Notes under the pieces: model-generated
Databases searched by the model: none
Seen by the model: the letters and a program-made list of their open reading frames with translations, nothing else
What the model was told of the DNA's origin: nothing
Shown: positions 51,323 through 59,824 of the stretch, piece after piece
Position numbering within the stretch: position 1 is the first letter of the stretch
How the letters are laid out: the number at the start of each line of letters is the position of its first letter
DNA from: Halieaceae bacterium UBA6060
Lineage (GTDB): Bacteria; Pseudomonadota; Gammaproteobacteria; Pseudomonadales; Halieaceae
Assembly (NCBI GenBank): GCA_002428935.1
Contig: DIYG01000141.1
Span: 1-64,000, forward strand
Length of the DNA stretch: 64,000 nt
Direction: 5' to 3'
Position numbers and translations under genes: made by a program

Positions 51323-52696
51323 ATGTTCCAGAATCTTTCCGAGCGTCTGACCCAAAGCCTACGTGCGGTCACCGGTAAGGCCCGTCTCTCCGAAGAGAAT
51401 ATCCAGGGCACGCTCCGGGAAGTACGCATGGCTCTTTTGGAGGCCGACGTCGCTCTGCCGGTGGTCAAACAGTTTGTCGAGGCGGTGAAACAAAGGGCTC
51501 TGGGACAGGAGGTTATGAGCAGCCTGAGCCCCGGGCAGGCTTTCCTCAAGATTGTTCAGGGTGAGTTGGAAACGGTGATGGGGGCGGCCAACGAAGCCCT
51601 GGATCTGGCAACGCAACCGCCGGCGATAGTCCTCCTCGCGGGTTTGCAGGGCGCGGGGAAAACCACGTCGGCGGTGAAGCTGGCCCGGCTCCTTAAAGAG
51701 CGAGACAAGAAAAAGGTCACGGTGGTCAGTGCCGACGTCTATCGGCCCGCCGCCATAAAGCAGTTGGAAACCCTCGCCGGGGAGGTTGGTGTCGATTTCT
51801 TCCCCTCGTCGACGGAGCAAAAGCCCGTGGACATCGCCAAAGCGGCTCGGGAACATGCGCGAATTCAGTTTAGCGATGTGCTGATCATCGACACGGCAGG
51901 TCGCCTGGCGGTAGATGAAGCCATGATGGCGGAAATCGCCGAGCTTGAAGCCGCCGTAAGCCCGGCGGAGACCCTCTTCGTGGTAGATGCCATGACCGGC
52001 CAGGACGCGGCGAACACTGCCAAGGTCTTTGGCGATGCCCTGCCGCTGACGGGTGTCATTCTGACCAAGGTAGACGCCGATACCCGCGGTGGGGCGGCCT
52101 TGTCGGTACGGCAGATCACCGGCAAGCCCATCAAGTTTCTGGGGGTCGGAGAAAAGACCGAAGCGCTCGATCCATTCCATCCGGATCGTTTGGCATCGCG
52201 GATTCTCGGCATGGGAGACGTACTATCCCTGATCGAAGAAGCGGAGCAAAAGGTTGATAAGGCAAAGGCCGAGAAACTGGCGCGAAAGGTCAAGAAGGGG
52301 AAGAAGTTCGACCTCGAGGACTTGCGAGACCAGCTTCAGCAGATGAACAATATGGGGGGCATGGCTAGCATGCTTGATAAGCTGCCCGGGATGGGCGGTA
52401 TGGCGCAGATGGCCCAGTCGCAGATTGACAACAAATCCTTTGCCCGCATGGAGGCCATGATCAATTCCATGACCCCCAGAGAACGGCGCAACCCCGAGCT
52501 GATCCAGGGTTCTCGCAAGCGGCGCATCACGCAGGGTTCCGGGACTCAGGTGCAGGACTTGAACCGTCTGCTTAAACAACACAAGCAGATGGCCAAAATG
52601 ATGAAAAAGATGAAGGGCGGCGGCATGGAGAAAATGATGCGCGGCCTCGGTGGCATGATGCCCCCCGGAGGGGGCGGTATGCCGCCCATGCGTTGA
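51323..52696 (+). CDS. ffh: Signal recognition particle protein Ffh
   Basis: A 457-residue SRP GTPase. N domain (MFQNLSERLTQSLRAVTG), G1 GLQGAGKTT, DVYRPAAIKQL, G3 DTAGR, G4 TKVD, and the Met-rich M domain (MSSMT-type helices, MAKMMKKMKGGGMEKMM) with a Gly/Pro/Met tail that binds 4.5S RNA and signal sequences. ATG 51323 is preferred to the TTG two codons earlier. Confidence 0.97.
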   Translation: MFQNLSERLTQSLRAVTGKARLSEENIQGTLREVRMALLEADVALPVVKQFVEAVKQRALGQEVMSSLSPGQAFLKIVQGELETVMGAANEALDLATQPPAIVLLAGLQGAGKTTSAVKLARLLKERDKKKVTVVSADVYRPAAIKQLETLAGEVGVDFFPSSTEQKPVDIAKAAREHARIQFSDVLIIDTAGRLAVDEAMMAEIAELEAAVSPAETLFVVDAMTGQDAANTAKVFGDALPLTGVILTKVDADTRGGAALSVRQITGKPIKFLGVGEKTEALDPFHPDRLASRILGMGDVLSLIEEAEQKVDKAKAEKLARKVKKGKKFDLEDLRDQLQQMNNMGGMASMLDKLPGMGGMAQMAQSQIDNKSFARMEAMINSMTPRERRNPELIQGSRKRRITQGSGTQVQDLNRLLKQHKQMAKMMKKMKGGGMEKMMRGLGGMMPPGGGGMPPMR

Positions 52697-52946
52697 CTGC
52701 CTGGTCGCTCCTAACCCCCCGCAAACACAGGAAAAATTCCCGGGCGCAGCTCTTCCGTGCGCCCAATCCTTGCTGTATGATGCGCCACCTTTCGCAGGGG
52801 ACCACTTCCAGAGCGTGGCTTATGGCCTAGCCATCGTGTTTCACGAAGCTGTCGAGGGTGGTTCCAAGTTATTGAATCTAAATGTAATTTCCCGGCTTTT
52901 GGGTGTTTCTCAGCAGGCCGGCGCATGAGAGAGAGTTGGCAGGGCA
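52697..52946 (+). promoter_or_regulatory. Leader and promoter region of the rpsP operon
   Basis: 250 bases between ffh and rpsP. A TATGAT -10 at 52776-52781 has a weak TTCCGT -35 seventeen bases earlier and directs a 160-base leader RNA into rpsP. No autoregulatory fold could be established by eye. Confidence 0.45.
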
Positions 52947-53210
52947 ATGGTAACTATCAGGCTTTCACGAAGCGGCGCGAAGAAGCGTCCTTTTTATCAC
53001 CTCACGGTCACGGACAGCCGTAACTCCCGTGATGGTCGTTTTATCGAGCGTGTTGGGTTCTTTAATCCCGTCGCTCGGGGACAGGAAGAGCGTCTGCGCG
53101 TAGATCGCGCTCGCATCGAATACTGGCAGGGTCAAGGCGCGCAACTGTCTGCCCGGGTAGCGAAGCTCCTCAGTGGAGCGGAGCAGACGAGCGAAGCCGA
53201 CGCGGCGTGA
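52947..53210 (+). CDS. rpsP: 30S ribosomal protein S16
   Basis: An 87-residue S16: MVTIRLSRSGAKKRPFYHL, VTDSRNSRDGRFIERVGFFNP, and LRVDRARIEYWQGQGAQLS. First gene of the standard rpsP-rimM-trmD-rplS operon; rimM follows 13 bases later. Confidence 0.98.
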   Translation: MVTIRLSRSGAKKRPFYHLTVTDSRNSRDGRFIERVGFFNPVARGQEERLRVDRARIEYWQGQGAQLSARVAKLLSGAEQTSEADAA

Positions 53211-53223
53211 GTTCTCCTCGGGC

Positions 53224-53766
53224 ATGACTGCGCCCGGGAATGAAGACATGCTGCTCGCCGGGACCATAACCGGCGCGTATGGCATTAAAGGCTGGGTCAA
53301 AGTCCATGCCCTGACGGACCCGGTAGAAAGCTTTCTCTCCTTCGGCCACTGGCAGCTTACGTATCGAGGACAGACCCGGGATGGGGAGTTTGTCGACGGA
53401 AGACGCCAGGGCAAAGGATTAATCGCAAAGCTCGCGGGTATTGATGACCGCGATGCGGCGCAGGCCCTGCGGGGAACGGAAGTCTGGGTGAGTGCCCAGG
53501 AGCTGCCAGACCTCGAGACTGGGGAGTATTACTGGCATCAGCTGCAAGGATTGCAGGTTTGGTGCTTATGGCAGGGCGAGGAGCTGTTGCTCGGCGAGGT
53601 GGATCACCTCATTGAGACGGGGGCAAACGACGTTTTGGTGTTGCGTCCCTGCGAAGACAGTATCGACGCTCGCGAGCGTTTACTGCCTTATCTGCCTGGG
53701 CAGGTGGTAAAGCGCGTGGCGCTCAAAGATCGACGTATGGACGTTGATTGGCATCCGGAAGACTGA
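53224..53766 (+). CDS. rimM: 16S rRNA processing protein RimM
   Basis: A 180-residue RimM: AGTITGAYGIKGWVKVHALTD at the start and a PRC-barrel with LETGEYYWHQLQGLQVW and LLPYLPGQVVKRV. Assists 30S head maturation by binding S19. ATG 53224 gives the family length; a GTG at 53173 would overlap rpsP. Its stop overlaps the trmD start (TGATG). Confidence 0.95.
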   Translation: MTAPGNEDMLLAGTITGAYGIKGWVKVHALTDPVESFLSFGHWQLTYRGQTRDGEFVDGRRQGKGLIAKLAGIDDRDAAQALRGTEVWVSAQELPDLETGEYYWHQLQGLQVWCLWQGEELLLGEVDHLIETGANDVLVLRPCEDSIDARERLLPYLPGQVVKRVALKDRRMDVDWHPED

Positions 53767-54641
53767 TGCACGAGCCGCGACCTTCGAACATGCACATTGC
53801 CATGGTCAGCGTGTTCCCCGAGACCCTAGCGGTCGTGCGCGATGTGGGGGTCATGGGTCGGGCGGTTCGAGATGGTCGTTTGAAGTTGTCGGCGGTAAAT
53901 CCGCGGGACTTCACGGTAGATCGCCACCGCAGTGTGGATGACCGACCCTATGGCGGTGGGCCGGGGATGGTCATGAGACCGGAGCCTCTGGCGGCGGCCA
54001 TTGAAGAAGGTAAGCGTCTAGCAGGGGAGGGAGCCAGGGTCGTATACCTGACACCCCAGGGTCGACGCTTTGACGACCGGCGAGCTCGAGAACTGGCGAG
54101 GGAACCGGGGTTAGTGCTCCTGGCGGGGCGCTACGAGGGGGTTGATGAGCGCCTCCTGGACAGTCAGGTTGATGAAGAGCTGTCCATCGGTGATTACGTG
54201 CTCAGTGGTGGCGAATTGGCCGCCATGGTGGTCATCGACGCGCTGGCGAGGTTTTTGCCCGGTGTGCTGGGACATGAAGACTCGGCGGAAGAGGATTCTT
54301 TTGCCGATGGGTTGTTGGATTGCCCCCATTACACGCGGCCGGAGGTCTACGCAGACCGTTCCGTGCCGCAGGTGCTGCTCAGCGGCGATCACGCGGCGAT
54401 AGCGCGTTGGCGTCGCAAGCAGGCTTTGGGGCGAACCTTAGAACGCCGCCCGGACTTACTGGAGCGTCGAGAGAACGAAAGAGTTCTGACAGCAGACGAC
54501 AAAGGGTTGCTGGAAGAGTACCGCCGCGAGCGCCTTGAGGTATCGCGGAGGGCTATAGAAGATGGGGTCGCGAACCGAGAGGAGGCGACACGCACGGAGG
54601 GCCGCTCTCGCGATGACGGGGCGTCGGAAGTGTTAGAGTAA
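53766..54641 (+). CDS. trmD: tRNA (guanine37-N1)-methyltransferase TrmD
   Basis: A 291-residue SPOUT methyltransferase: MVSVFPETL, RPYGGGPGMVMRPEPL, VVYLTPQGRRFDD, LAGRYEGVDERLL and IGDYVLSGGELAAMVVIDALARFLPG form the trefoil knot and SAM pocket. Start ATG 53766 is coupled to rimM; ATG 53790 is the alternative giving the usual short N-terminus. The C-terminal 30 residues are an extra charged tail. Confidence 0.96.
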   Translation: MHEPRPSNMHIAMVSVFPETLAVVRDVGVMGRAVRDGRLKLSAVNPRDFTVDRHRSVDDRPYGGGPGMVMRPEPLAAAIEEGKRLAGEGARVVYLTPQGRRFDDRRARELAREPGLVLLAGRYEGVDERLLDSQVDEELSIGDYVLSGGELAAMVVIDALARFLPGVLGHEDSAEEDSFADGLLDCPHYTRPEVYADRSVPQVLLSGDHAAIARWRRKQALGRTLERRPDLLERRENERVLTADDKGLLEEYRRERLEVSRRAIEDGVANREEATRTEGRSRDDGASEVLE

Positions 54642-54694
54642 TAGGATCAGGCGCCCTCCTCGCTAGGGGCCACGAAGGTACTGGGAGCAAGACA

Positions 54695-55048
54695 ATGAGC
54701 ACCAACTCAATCATTTCTCAGCTCGAAGCTGAGCAGATGGACAAAGACCTGCCGGAATTCGGACCGGGCGACACGGTAGTCGTGCAGGTAAAGGTTAAGG
54801 AAGGTAACCGTGAGCGTCTGCAGGCGTTTGAGGGTGTGGTTATCGGCAAGCGTAACCGGGGTCTGAACTCCGCGTTTACGGTGCGCAAGATCTCCCACGG
54901 TGTTGGTGTGGAGCGTACCTTTCAGACCTACTCCAAGCTTCTGGACTCCATCACGGTGAAGCGTCGTGGCGATGTTCGTCAGGCCAAGTTGTACTATCTC
55001 CGTGAGCGTTCCGGTAAGTCTGCGCGCATCAAGGAAAAGCTCGGTTAA
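54695..55048 (+). CDS. rplS: 50S ribosomal protein L19
   Basis: A 117-residue L19: FGPGDTVVVQVKVKEGNRERLQAFEGVVIGKRNRGLNSAFTVRKIS, GVGVERTFQTYS, RRGDVRQAKLYYLRERSGKSARIKEKL. Last gene of the operon, ended by the terminator at 55117-55148. Confidence 0.98.
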   Translation: MSTNSIISQLEAEQMDKDLPEFGPGDTVVVQVKVKEGNRERLQAFEGVVIGKRNRGLNSAFTVRKISHGVGVERTFQTYSKLLDSITVKRRGDVRQAKLYYLRERSGKSARIKEKLG

Positions 55049-55116
55049 GGAGTTTCTCCGTGTTCGGTCGCCGCGCCGCCTGGCGTGGATCTTCGATCGG
55101 ACATCGCGACCTGAAG

Positions 55117-55148
55117 AACGGCCATCGATGTATCGACGGCCGTTTTTT
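55117..55148 (+). terminator. Rho-independent terminator after rplS
   Basis: AACGGCC pairs with GGCCGTT, with further pairing ATCGAT/ATCGA inside, then a run of six T. It lies 15 bases before the xerD start. Confidence 0.88.
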
Positions 55149-55162
55149 GTATCTGCTAGCTG

Positions 55163-56077
55163 ATGGCCTCTGAAACGCTCGTTCAAGCTGTGGATGATGC
55201 CCTCATTGAAGGCTTCGCCGACGTCTTGTGGATGGAGAAGGGGTTGAGCGATAACACCCTGGCTGCCTATCGCCGCGATCTGCGTGGTCTCGCCGCCTGG
55301 CAGGGTGCCCGTAGGGCAAACCTTCAGAATGCGTCTCGAGCTGATATTCAGGCGTACCTCGGCGATCTCCTGGCCCGGGGGCGCTCCCCCCGGTCAGCGG
55401 CAAGATCGCTCTCTTGCTTGCGCAGTTTTTATCGCTACCTGCTGCGAGAAGGCCTGCGCTCGGACGACCCGAGTCTCGAACTCGAGGGGCCTAAGCTTGG
55501 CAGGCCACTGCCCAAAACCTTGTCTGAGACCGATGTGGAGGCGCTCCTCCAGGCTCCGGATCTGGGCGATCCCTTGGGTTTTCGTGATCGCTGCATGCTG
55601 GAGGTGTTGTACGCCTGTGGGCTTCGGGTCTCAGAGTTGGTGGGTCTGACACTTCGGGAAGTCAGTCTTAATCAGGGCGTTCTGCGTATCGTCGGTAAAG
55701 GAGGCAAGGAGCGACTCGTGCCTGTCGGCGAGGAAGCGCTCCATTGGTTGCAGCGCTATCTGCGGGAAGCCCGGGGCGAGCTCTTGGGTGCTGCCGAAAG
55801 TGACGTGCTGTTTCCCAGTCGCCGAGGCCAGGCGATGACCCGGCAAACCTTTTGGCACCGTATCAAACAACACGCTCAACGCGCCGGTATTCGCGCGGCC
55901 GTATCGCCCCATGTGCTGCGCCACGCCTTTGCGACGCATTTGGTAAACCATGGCGCCGATTTGCGCGTTGTACAGCTCTTACTGGGGCACAGTGATCTAT
56001 CTACCACGCAGATATACACCCATGTGGCGCGAGCTCGTCTGCAGAACCTGCACGCCCAGCACCATCCTCGAGGGTAG
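55163..56077 (+). CDS. xerD: Tyrosine recombinase XerD
   Basis: A 304-residue chromosome-dimer-resolution recombinase. N-terminal SAM-like core-binding domain (MEKGLSDNTLAAYRRDL) and catalytic domain with Arg in YACGLRVSELVGL, Lys in GKGGKERLVPV, HVLRHAFATHL (His-x-x-Arg), LGHSDLSTTQIYTHV (His and Tyr nucleophile). Length and the QIYTHV ending match XerD rather than a phage integrase. Confidence 0.95.
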   Translation: MASETLVQAVDDALIEGFADVLWMEKGLSDNTLAAYRRDLRGLAAWQGARRANLQNASRADIQAYLGDLLARGRSPRSAARSLSCLRSFYRYLLREGLRSDDPSLELEGPKLGRPLPKTLSETDVEALLQAPDLGDPLGFRDRCMLEVLYACGLRVSELVGLTLREVSLNQGVLRIVGKGGKERLVPVGEEALHWLQRYLREARGELLGAAESDVLFPSRRGQAMTRQTFWHRIKQHAQRAGIRAAVSPHVLRHAFATHLVNHGADLRVVQLLLGHSDLSTTQIYTHVARARLQNLHAQHHPRG

Positions 56078-56214
56078 GGCAGGGATGGGGACCGAGGCCA
56101 GGGCTGCGTAAGCATCCAAAGCAATCCTTGGTACTGCCAACAAGTGAACTTATGGACGCTGGTATGATCGAAACCCGGAACAATATTGCACCAAGATATC
56201 GAGAGGGATCATCA

Positions 56215-57000
56215 ATGACCTTGTTTAGGAAAGCGCTGCGGGGAGCCCTGGGCCCATTGCTGGCGATCACGCTGCTTGCTCCTCTGAGTAGCTATGGTCA
56301 GGAGGCCACTACCCCGGGAGCAAGCCCCGTGCCGGCAGAGGTCGAGAAAGCTCTACGAACCCGTCTAGGCAATCCCGCAGTGCAGCTGGAAGTTGATAGC
56401 GTGGCTGTCAGTGAGATACCCGGCATGTATCGTGTGCAATTGAAACAGGGGCCTATGGTTTATGCCACGGGCGATGCCTCGTACTTTATTCTCGGTGATC
56501 TATACAGCGTCGAACCCACGGGCTTTACCAATCTGGCGGAAAAGCAACGTTCGGAAAACCGGCGGCTGGCCCTCGCGGAAATTCCCCAGGCCAAGACCAT
56601 CGTATTTCCCGCGGAAGGCGATGCGCAGGCTTATATCACCGTCTTCACCGATGTTTCGTGCTTCTACTGCCAGAAACTCCACAAAGAGGTTCCCAAGTTG
56701 AACCGTCGCGGTGTAGAGGTTAGGTACCTGGCCTATCCCCGCCAGGGCATTGGGTCCGACGGTTTTCGTCAACTCGCCAGCGCCTGGTGCGCCGATGATC
56801 GTCAGACAACGCTTACGCGGCTGAAGAATCGCGAAACCCTCCCGGAGAACGTTTGTCCTGGAAACCCCATCGCCGAGCAGTTTGCCCTTGGCCAGCAACT
56901 GGGTGTCCGAGGAACTCCGGCCATCGTCACCCCTGAGGGCGATATGATCCCCGGCTACCGTAGCGCCGACGACCTGCTAACCCTGCTGGGCGTTAACTAG
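56215..57000 (+). CDS. dsbC: Thiol:disulfide interchange protein DsbC
   Basis: A 261-residue periplasmic disulfide isomerase: signal peptide (about 1-27), DsbC N-terminal dimerisation domain (GMYRVQLKQGPMVYATGDASYFILGDLY), thioredoxin fold with CFYC in FTDVSCFYCQKLH, a second Cys pair (SAWCADD, ENVCPG) and the cis-Pro loop RGTPAIV. ATG 56215 has GAGAGGGA upstream. It follows xerD, a common gammaproteobacterial order. Confidence 0.96.
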   Translation: MTLFRKALRGALGPLLAITLLAPLSSYGQEATTPGASPVPAEVEKALRTRLGNPAVQLEVDSVAVSEIPGMYRVQLKQGPMVYATGDASYFILGDLYSVEPTGFTNLAEKQRSENRRLALAEIPQAKTIVFPAEGDAQAYITVFTDVSCFYCQKLHKEVPKLNRRGVEVRYLAYPRQGIGSDGFRQLASAWCADDRQTTLTRLKNRETLPENVCPGNPIAEQFALGQQLGVRGTPAIVTPEGDMIPGYRSADDLLTLLGVN

Positions 57001-57072
57001 CCCGCCATCGTGCTCCACCGGGGTTTGAATCCCGGTGGGCTACGCTTTCCGTCGTACCGTTTGACAGGTAGG

Positions 57073-57103
57073 GAGGGGCGCTTTACTGTCGCGCCTCTTT
57101 TTT
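57073..57103 (+). terminator. Probable terminator after dsbC
   Basis: A GGCGC/GCGCC stem with additional outer pairs and a bulge is followed by six or more T. Upstream at 57015-57038 is a second hairpin, CCACCGGG/CCCGGTGG, without a T run. Confidence 0.7.
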
Positions 57104-57244
57104 ACACTGATCTGCTGTGCCTGAGGCCTTCGAGCCACACTATTGGCTCCCTGGCGATCCCGGTCCGGGATTTGTTTTGTAGGCTCTGTCGCCGAGCTCA
57201 GAACAGGCAATACGGCAGATCGATCAGACAGCGAGAATCCGGTC

Positions 57245-58438
57245 GTGGAAGAGCATTTTCAACGCATCAGGCGTTTGCCACCTTACGTATTTAGCATCGT
57301 CGGCGACCTGAAGCAGGCGGCTCGTGCTGCGGGGGAAGACATCATTGATTTTGGCATGGGCAATCCGGACCAGCCCACGCCGACGCATATTGTCGACAAG
57401 CTCGTGGAAACAGCGCGTCGCGGTGATACACACCGCTACTCCCAGTCGAAGGGCATCCCGCGTCTGAGAAAAGCGATTTGCGACTGGTACCAGCACCGTT
57501 ACGGCGTCACCCTTGATCCTGAAAGCGAGGCGATAGTAACCCTGGGCTCGAAGGAAGGTCTGGCTCACCTGGCCCTGGCGACGACGGGCCCTGGCGACGC
57601 GATTCTTGTGCCCAATCCCTCATACCCTATCCACCCTTATGGCTTCGTCATTTCTGGCGCTGATATTCGCCACGTGCCCATGGGGGATGAAGAAAGCTTC
57701 TTTGCAGAGTTGGACAACGCTATTCGCAACAGCTGGCCCCGGCCGAAGATGCTGGTGCTCAATTTTCCGTCGAATCCGACGACCCACTGCGTGGAGTTGA
57801 GCTTCTTTGAGAAGGTCATTGCCGTGGCGCGGGAGCATCGTATCTGGGTGGTACAGGACCTCGCCTATGCGGACCTGTGCTATGACGGTTATGTGGCTCC
57901 ATCGATACTGCAGGTAGAGGGCGCGCGGGAAACGGCGGTAGAGTTTTTCAGCATGTCCAAGAGCTACAACATGCCTGGCTGGCGTGTTGGCTTCTGCTGT
58001 GGCAATGCCACTCTCGTGGGAGCCCTGGCTCGCATGAAATCCTACCTGGACTACGGCATGTTCACGCCCGTGCAGGTGGCGGCGATTGCTGCCCTGGAGG
58101 GTGACCAGGCGTGTGTCAGCGAGATCAACACCATGTATCGAGCACGGCGAGATGTTTTGTGCGACGGCTTAAATGCTGCGGGATGGGCCGTCGAGCCTCC
58201 TCGAGCCACTATGTTTGTATGGGCCAAAATCCCCGAGCCCTATCAGGCGATGGGTTCTTTGGAATTCAGCAAAAAGCTACTTCGCGAAGCTAAGGTGGCG
58301 GTCTCTCCCGGGGTGGGCTTTGGCGAGTACGGGGAAGGTTACGTGCGCTTTGGTTTGATTGAGAACGAGCACCGGACGCGGCAAGCCATCAGAACCATCA
58401 AGCGGATGTTTCGCGACGACGGTCTGCTGGCCCCTTAA
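57245..58438 (+). CDS. alaC: Alanine-synthesising aminotransferase AlaC
   Basis: A 397-residue fold-type I PLP aminotransferase closely matching E. coli AlaC: RLPPYVFSIVGDLK, GMGNPDQPTPTHIVDKL, VPNPSYPIHPYGFVI, FPSNPTTHCVE, DLAYADLCYDG, the PLP lysine in FFSMSKSYNMPGWRVGF and VSPGVGFGEYGEGYVRF. Start GTG 57245 fits the family's N-terminus. Lies 53 bases upstream of hom. Confidence 0.93.
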   Translation: MEEHFQRIRRLPPYVFSIVGDLKQAARAAGEDIIDFGMGNPDQPTPTHIVDKLVETARRGDTHRYSQSKGIPRLRKAICDWYQHRYGVTLDPESEAIVTLGSKEGLAHLALATTGPGDAILVPNPSYPIHPYGFVISGADIRHVPMGDEESFFAELDNAIRNSWPRPKMLVLNFPSNPTTHCVELSFFEKVIAVAREHRIWVVQDLAYADLCYDGYVAPSILQVEGARETAVEFFSMSKSYNMPGWRVGFCCGNATLVGALARMKSYLDYGMFTPVQVAAIAALEGDQACVSEINTMYRARRDVLCDGLNAAGWAVEPPRATMFVWAKIPEPYQAMGSLEFSKKLLREAKVAVSPGVGFGEYGEGYVRFGLIENEHRTRQAIRTIKRMFRDDGLLAP

Positions 58439-58491
58439 GCGATGATAAGGAAAGGACGGAGCAGGATAGTTTGCGCAATGAAGCACCACCC

Positions 58492-59778
58492 ATGAACGCA
58501 CTGAGAATAGGGATTTGCGGCAACGGTACCGTAGGCGGCGGCACCCTGGAGCTTTTGCGCACGGGCGCAGAGCGGTTGGAACGTCGAGCGCGGAGACCCC
58601 TTATGCCGGTGCGGCTGGGCGCGAGGCGGGATCGCGAGGACTGTCCTGTGGGGGATTTGATCGTTCATCGCGATCTATTGGAGGTTGCCCGCGCGGAAGA
58701 TGTCGATGTGTTGGTCGAGTGCATAGGCGGTACAGGCCTGGCGCGGGAGCTCGTGGAGACAGCCCTGCGCTCGGGTAAGTCCGTGGTTACGGCCAACAAA
58801 GCCCTTATCGCCGAGCAGGGAAACGAACTACTGGCCATCGCCGAGGCCCATGGCGTAAGCCTTCTATGCGAGGCCGCTGTTGCCGGCGGCATACCGATCC
58901 TCAAGGCCCTGCGCGAAGGCATGGCAGGCAACCAAGTAACTTCGGTCAGTGGAATTATCAATGGCACCGGTAACTTTATACTGACGGCCATGGGGGCCGA
59001 ACAGCGCGCCTTTGATGATGTCCTCGCCGAGGCCCAGGCCCTGGGCTACGCGGAAGCGGATCCCACCTTTGACGTGGAGGGAATAGACGCCGCTCACAAG
59101 CTCACCATTCTGGCAGCTATGGCTTTTGAGACACGGTTCGATTTTTCCGGGGTGCACTGCGAGGGCATTTCTCAGGTGACTCCGGCAGATATCGAGTTTG
59201 CCCGGGAGCTTGGGTATCGCATCAAACACCTGGGGATTGCCAAGGAAACCCAGGACGGTGTCGAACTGCGCGTTCATCCCACGCTTCTGCCGGCTCAGAG
59301 TTTGTTGGCAAACGTCGACGGAGTGTTGAACGCGGTCTGCCTTGAAGGACACGCGGCGGGACCGACGGTTTACTGTGGCGCTGGTGCCGGCCGAGAGGCG
59401 ACGGCGTCGGCGATTGTCGCGGATCTCATGGATCTTGCCCGAGCCGAAGGCAAGCCGTGTTCCACTCTGGGAGTCGACACGGAAGCCCTACGCGATGCAT
59501 CGGCGGTACCCATGGATAAGGTGCGTTGCCCCTGGTATCTGCGCCTTGAAGCGGAAGATCGCCCCGGGGTCATGTCCGAACTGGGAAGTTGCCTAGGCGC
59601 CGAGGGCATCAGCATTGAAGCGCTTATCCAGAAACCTCCGAAGAGTCCCGGGGACACCGTGACCATCGTCGTGCTCTCCAACGAGGCGGAAGAGCAAGCC
59701 CTACGCAAGGCCATTGAAGCTATCACCGCCATGGATGCGGTAAAAGGGACACCCCACAGCATTCGCGTGGAAGAGTAG
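58492..59778 (+). CDS. hom: Homoserine dehydrogenase
   Basis: A 428-residue enzyme making homoserine from aspartate semialdehyde: GICGNGTVGGGTLELL, VECIGGTGLARELV, TANKALIAEQG, CEAAVAGGIPILKALREG, GIINGTGNFIL, and a C-terminal ACT domain (LRLEAEDRPGVMSELGSCLG) for threonine feedback. First of the threonine pair, with thrC directly downstream. ATG 58492 gives the family N-terminus; a TTG seven codons earlier is possible. Confidence 0.96.
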   Translation: MNALRIGICGNGTVGGGTLELLRTGAERLERRARRPLMPVRLGARRDREDCPVGDLIVHRDLLEVARAEDVDVLVECIGGTGLARELVETALRSGKSVVTANKALIAEQGNELLAIAEAHGVSLLCEAAVAGGIPILKALREGMAGNQVTSVSGIINGTGNFILTAMGAEQRAFDDVLAEAQALGYAEADPTFDVEGIDAAHKLTILAAMAFETRFDFSGVHCEGISQVTPADIEFARELGYRIKHLGIAKETQDGVELRVHPTLLPAQSLLANVDGVLNAVCLEGHAAGPTVYCGAGAGREATASAIVADLMDLARAEGKPCSTLGVDTEALRDASAVPMDKVRCPWYLRLEAEDRPGVMSELGSCLGAEGISIEALIQKPPKSPGDTVTIVVLSNEAEEQALRKAIEAITAMDAVKGTPHSIRVEE

Positions 59779-59824
59779 ACCGCCGGAGTAAGTGAGCTCT
59801 GATCATGAAGGGAAGACAATAGCT

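Noticed and set aside
57061..57089. TTGACA box as alaC promoter
   Set aside because: The -35 is perfect, but the 17-base-spaced TACTGT is poor and lies inside the dsbC terminator stem. Left as a possibility only.
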